Shown in pieces: positions 62,001 through 64,000 of a stretch of 64,000 nt of DNA (positions are counted from its first letter, which is position 1; every line of letters starts with the position of its first letter). Origin of the DNA: Thermoplasmata archaeon (GTDB lineage Archaea > Thermoplasmatota > Thermoplasmata > Methanomassiliicoccales > Methanomethylophilaceae); NCBI GenBank assembly GCA_015063125.1, contig SUTB01000003.1, positions 104,494 through 168,493 of the forward strand, written 5' to 3'. Position numbers and translations under genes: made by a program. The notes below the pieces were generated by a model that saw only the letters and a program-made list of their open reading frames with translations, did no database searches and was not told the origin of the DNA.

Positions 62001-63575
62001 AATGGCGAGCGTTCCCATCACCTTGACTTCGTAACCGCCGCGTAACGACAGATCGCCGATGAGCTCGATGCTCTGAGTCTGATAGAATGTCCCTCCGCCC
62101 ATCATGGTCCCGCCGATCCCCATCTTGGACAGGGCTTCCGAGAAGTCGATGCTCCCTGTGCCGTTCTGGTCGTCGACCTTGACCTTGGACGACATCCACA
62201 TGCCCTTGTGCGCCTTGAAGGTTCCGGAGCATTTCAGTGCCGTCGATTCTCCGGAGGAATCCAGTCCTCCCTCCACGGTCACCCTCCCTGGTAAAGCATC
62301 CTGGGAGGTGGCCTTGTCGATCAGGAAAGTATTTCCCATTACAAGTCTGGAATCTGACGATATGCTGAGATAGGCATTCCCATACACGTGGAAGTCATCG
62401 CTGACTGTAAACGTCCCCGATTCGAGGGAGATCAATGAGTAACCCGTCGAGGCCACAGCCGTTCCAGTCGCTGAGAAGTTAAGAGTGCCCGTGTATCCGT
62501 CCACGTAGATCCTACTCGATTTACCGTTAAGATCGTCCAGAGTGAGGTGTGTGGTGGCGTTCTTCAGGGTGACTGCAATGTTCGCATTGGCGAATCTGCC
62601 TGCCTCCACATCACCGTATATGTAAGGTGCAGCGACATTCGTTCCGATGCCTGCGCTGGTCCTTGAGATCGTGACGTTTTCGTCATTTAGGGAATTGATC
62701 TGCACCGCCTTTGTCGCATAGAAAATGAGTGATTCGTTAGAAGTGGTGAATCCGTGATACGATTCACCTGCGGTAATTCCAGAGACTCCCTTGTCCATCG
62801 TGAGACCTATATTGGAGGCGGCGTCTGTTATGCCGATGACCATCGTACCTGCTGCGGCATTTCCGATCGAGAATGTCATGACTCCGGTTGAAGCCGATGT
62901 CGCTCTGACGGTCGCCGTGGCGACGGCCGTTGTACCTGCAGTTCCGCCAGAGTAAGTTAGAGAACTCACGGTGTATCTACCCGTGGATCCGGCAGGGAAG
63001 ACGACTGTCTGTGAATTGTAATAAGTGGTGTTGGATCCGTCGGTGAGGAAAGTGTATGTTGTACCGTCCGTCTTGTAGGGCGTCTTCAGCGTCGTGTGCC
63101 CATCGAGCGTGGTTATTCTGAAATGATCCGTTCTTCCGGCGTTGTCACTTGCCGTGATGATCTGAGAGTAACCTTCACCGGCGGCTACCACGAAATCCAG
63201 CTTTGTATCCTTGTAATAGGTGACCTGACCTGATGTCCAGGAATCGCTGGCCGTTGCTGCGATATATACGGTGACGGTTATGGAACTGGTGCTGTTCGAT
63301 CCGAAGGTGACCGAAGCGCCGTGTCTTACGAAAACAATCACGGAATAATCCCCGTCAGAACCTGCACATATGATGTCACCATCGTTCGCGAAGTAATATG
63401 CACCGCTGCCTGTGAGGGTTACAGTAGTATTGATGGCGCTGATGTCCAGATCCGTCGTGGTCTCCGACGCGTTGACCGCATCGCCCTGCTCCGAAGATGC
63501 GACGATGGTGATGACTGATAAGGCCATGACTAATACGACTAAGACTACCAGGAACTTCGCATACCATGCGCTCAT
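59025..63575 (-). CDS. Giant surface protein (adhesin-like), 1516 aa
   Basis: Same plan as the 53994 protein: signal peptide (MSAWYAKFLVVLVVLVMALS), a very long beta-helix-like region rich in Thr/Ser/Val/Gly, a Pro/Glu-type spacer, and a C-terminal membrane helix (LTITNLLLAALFVILSLMAI) ending in ALSLGRR. The two proteins are alike in their last ~250 residues (for example IYSVTIITDSGVKSVSINGI here and the matching YIYNIMIITDAGVKSVAIDG there), so they are paralogs. The ATG at 63575 is preferred to the GTG at 63578; the leader is about 165 bases. Likely surface adhesin. Confidence 0.85.
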   Translation of the reverse strand: MSAWYAKFLVVLVVLVMALSVITIVASSEQGDAVNASETTTDLDISAINTTVTLTGSGAYYFANDGDIICAGSDGDYSVIVFVRHGASVTFGSNSTSSITVTVYIAATASDSWTSGQVTYYKDTKLDFVVAAGEGYSQIITASDNAGRTDHFRITTLDGHTTLKTPYKTDGTTYTFLTDGSNTTYYNSQTVVFPAGSTGRYTVSSLTYSGGTAGTTAVATATVRATSASTGVMTFSIGNAAAGTMVIGITDAASNIGLTMDKGVSGITAGESYHGFTTSNESLIFYATKAVQINSLNDENVTISRTSAGIGTNVAAPYIYGDVEAGRFANANIAVTLKNATTHLTLDDLNGKSSRIYVDGYTGTLNFSATGTAVASTGYSLISLESGTFTVSDDFHVYGNAYLSISSDSRLVMGNTFLIDKATSQDALPGRVTVEGGLDSSGESTALKCSGTFKAHKGMWMSSKVKVDDQNGTGSIDFSEALSKMGIGGTMMGGGTFYQTQSIELIGDLSLRGGYEVKVMGTLAIPKGMTLTIEQGSTLILDSDSAILDVKGDIDVKDGAHLRVYDIASSSVTGSITGYRGSNIILGAESTVNKSGALVIEDGASLESQGDLILYAYNNANACLTTKAGSKVTIEGTFSAEAKSTSIGGKLVLDDANMTASSEFALSTTGAEADVKGFTIARQSSPATSAVLTVKNGSNSFTVASHDGSDNGIDDGTGLRGIKISVAAGTTSRGMDISGHMSYVLPAGSNDHPVVTVSGPASMVKDELYIGDKVILNVAANKLTVSGNLYVLSIDARLAVTGKVASTGLITLRTNVDTPTNMIGAYYKPDDLSNIYHYYTTLEKAMDAGATAITIYGAYALNSNLYVPSTVELSNRGDVTIGSRTNTSAVVKFADGAVFRGNGVIVYGTLEFENKDDNRLAHVNCDVAVKGEVSSKYTNVYNALNSANPGDTVTITSTETVTFRSNVTVKEGVTLAAPYKTQLALGPRTVITIDGTVTAFNGIAGTFDGSSPSEIVVNGVFMTGESDNPATIYAKYKVAAMYYCVYDRGPYVNVTPLRTASIDVMDAEDATIFAYGAVDGGAVSVTGKSADEPATIIIADDSSLTADITAANARLVALGTFNGTISNGTDAAEINVIKSFTAASDSGLVLSGTVTKAAKSKAPAITLTKGKITATGLTVPEAVGFDVEAGATLAVAGTVSIDTIAVEGTVKVNNGTSPASDNKSKSAGSLTVVNATIQGSLVVEPADSAEGIAYGGDITVTTLYIGMESDDLSATAVASAKSIGFADDTGIIYLGAGSTISDEAVADMKANRFYVEDELYMTVYVPKDSYLTEATIGKPSVDSAVAGKWMLDGEDVETIDLSQGNDYVLNVNHRIYSVTIITDSGVKSVSINGILLSNTTGNNVFTTTFNLEAGTYKVTYSLAKGYKETDSGVKLSDRDGKVLEDMQFSLSGTEGYDEDKGHALRTFQVSGTEPISSEPITPEKQSELTITNLLLAALFVILSLMAIVMALSLGRR

Positions 63576-63775
63576 CACCCATTTCCCCTTACAGCAAACC
63601 ACCCACCAGGTCAGAAGCGTCGTATTCGGACTCCGGTTCTTTGCGTGATAGCTTTACCTATACGGAATCCAGAGGATCTTGATCCATCCCTCGACCTACC
63701 GCACCACATTGGTAGTTCAGCCCCTCACCTTGATGGAACGGGTGGATCATGCACTTACCCTTATTTTATCTTGAC
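63576..63775 (-). promoter_or_regulatory. Promoter and long leader of the second surface gene
   Basis: Minus-strand TATA GATAAAATAA (63761-63770) predicts a transcript start near 63740 and a leader of about 165 bases, unusual among the mostly leaderless genes here. The leader contains GTGCGGTA and GGAT..ATCC elements that also occur in the leader of the first surface gene. Confidence 0.4.
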
Positions 63776-63907
63776 ACCGACAATCGTCCAGTTTTCTCTG
63801 ACTATTAGAGAGAGGAGCAGAACCGCGATAAGCTTCAGAACAGGATTTTGAAAACGGATTATTAGGTTCTTTCAAATGTGAGCGGACCGTCCGCCACTGT
63901 GGGGAAT

Positions 63908-63923
63908 GGGCCCTTGCGGGCCC
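63908..63923 (-). terminator. Hairpin after the third surface-protein gene
   Basis: GGGCCC (63908-63913) and GGGCCC (63918-63923), with a TTGC loop, at the position equivalent to the 53922 terminator. Confidence 0.55.
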
Positions 63924-63973
63924 TGTTTGTCTTGTGGTTATTGGTGTTCGTTCAACATCGTTCCGATGTCACT

Positions 63974-64000
63974 TCAGCTCCTGTTGAGCCTGAGTGCGAC
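63974..64000 (-). CDS. C-terminal end of a third surface protein (cut by window)
   Basis: Only the last eight residues are seen, VALRLNRS, then TGA. They equal the end of the 53994 protein. The 77 bases from 63924 match 53943-54020 at about 68 positions, so this is a third tandem family member. Confidence 0.7.
   Translation of the reverse strand, partial: VALRLNRS

Overview
The window looks like a chromosomal segment of a methanogenic archaeon of the class Thermoplasmata, most likely a gut- or rumen-type Methanomassiliicoccales. The archaeal evidence is eS1/S3ae and eL37 ribosomal proteins, aRF1, PurP, HdrB and HdrC, pyruvoyl-dependent arginine decarboxylase, an intron-containing tRNA-Met, and many genes with a TATA-like box 22-28 bases upstream of the start codon (leaderless). 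The placement in Methanomassiliicoccales is inference. It rests on HdrBC, paired CbiZ corrinoid-salvage genes, and stop-codon usage: of 54 complete genes read here about 51 end in TGA, three in TAA (4623, 22159, 48706) and none in TAG. That pattern is expected where UAG is decoded as pyrrolysine.

Layout. 1-1.6 kb: a cut-off membrane gene, then a short relic (broken DUF3800 gene) lying between tRNA-Ala(GGC) and a copy of that tRNA's 3' end. 1.7-30.8 kb: mostly housekeeping. This covers eL37-purF, a CDF transporter, pyrC with a Cys-cluster protein and an ArsA-type ATPase, tRNA-Met, eS1, hdrCB, a hydrogenase maturation protease, an M16 peptidase, PAC2, arginine decarboxylase, a PAPS-reductase-like fusion, a GlcD-type oxidase, two CbiZ paralogs, adenylate kinase, tRNA-Gln, purP, and aRF1-argS-GNAT. 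30.9-32.7 kb: an Rpn-type nuclease gene followed by two free-standing duplicates of its C-terminal module. 33.7-46.0 kb: a non-ribosomal peptide synthetase (NRPS) locus. It holds the C-A-T-C-A-T-R synthetase, a membrane protein interrupted by an in-frame TAG, a SpoIIE-type phosphatase/HATPase and a STAS protein, with a nucleotidyltransferase, an EamA exporter and an Sfp-type phosphopantetheinyl transferase upstream. 46-52.3 kb: DUF4143 ATPase and Fic (divergent), UMP kinase, and an ABC transporter/S41-like/TetR operon. 52.3-64 kb: a gene-poor stretch with a duplicated promoter, then two giant surface proteins (1390 and 1516 aa) and the end of a third. A winged-helix gene interrupted by a G11 tract lies between the first two.

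The strongest candidates for something new are four. (1) The TAG-containing gene that fills the NRPS operon exactly if UAG is sense. (2) NRPS production apparently coupled to a bacterial-type partner-switching module. (3) Free-standing Rpn C-terminal modules that start at the position of a potential internal start in the parent gene, resembling the RpnS antitoxins of bacteria. (4) A possible poly-G phase switch in a DNA-binding protein sitting between surface-protein genes. All calls come from reading the sequence without database searches.
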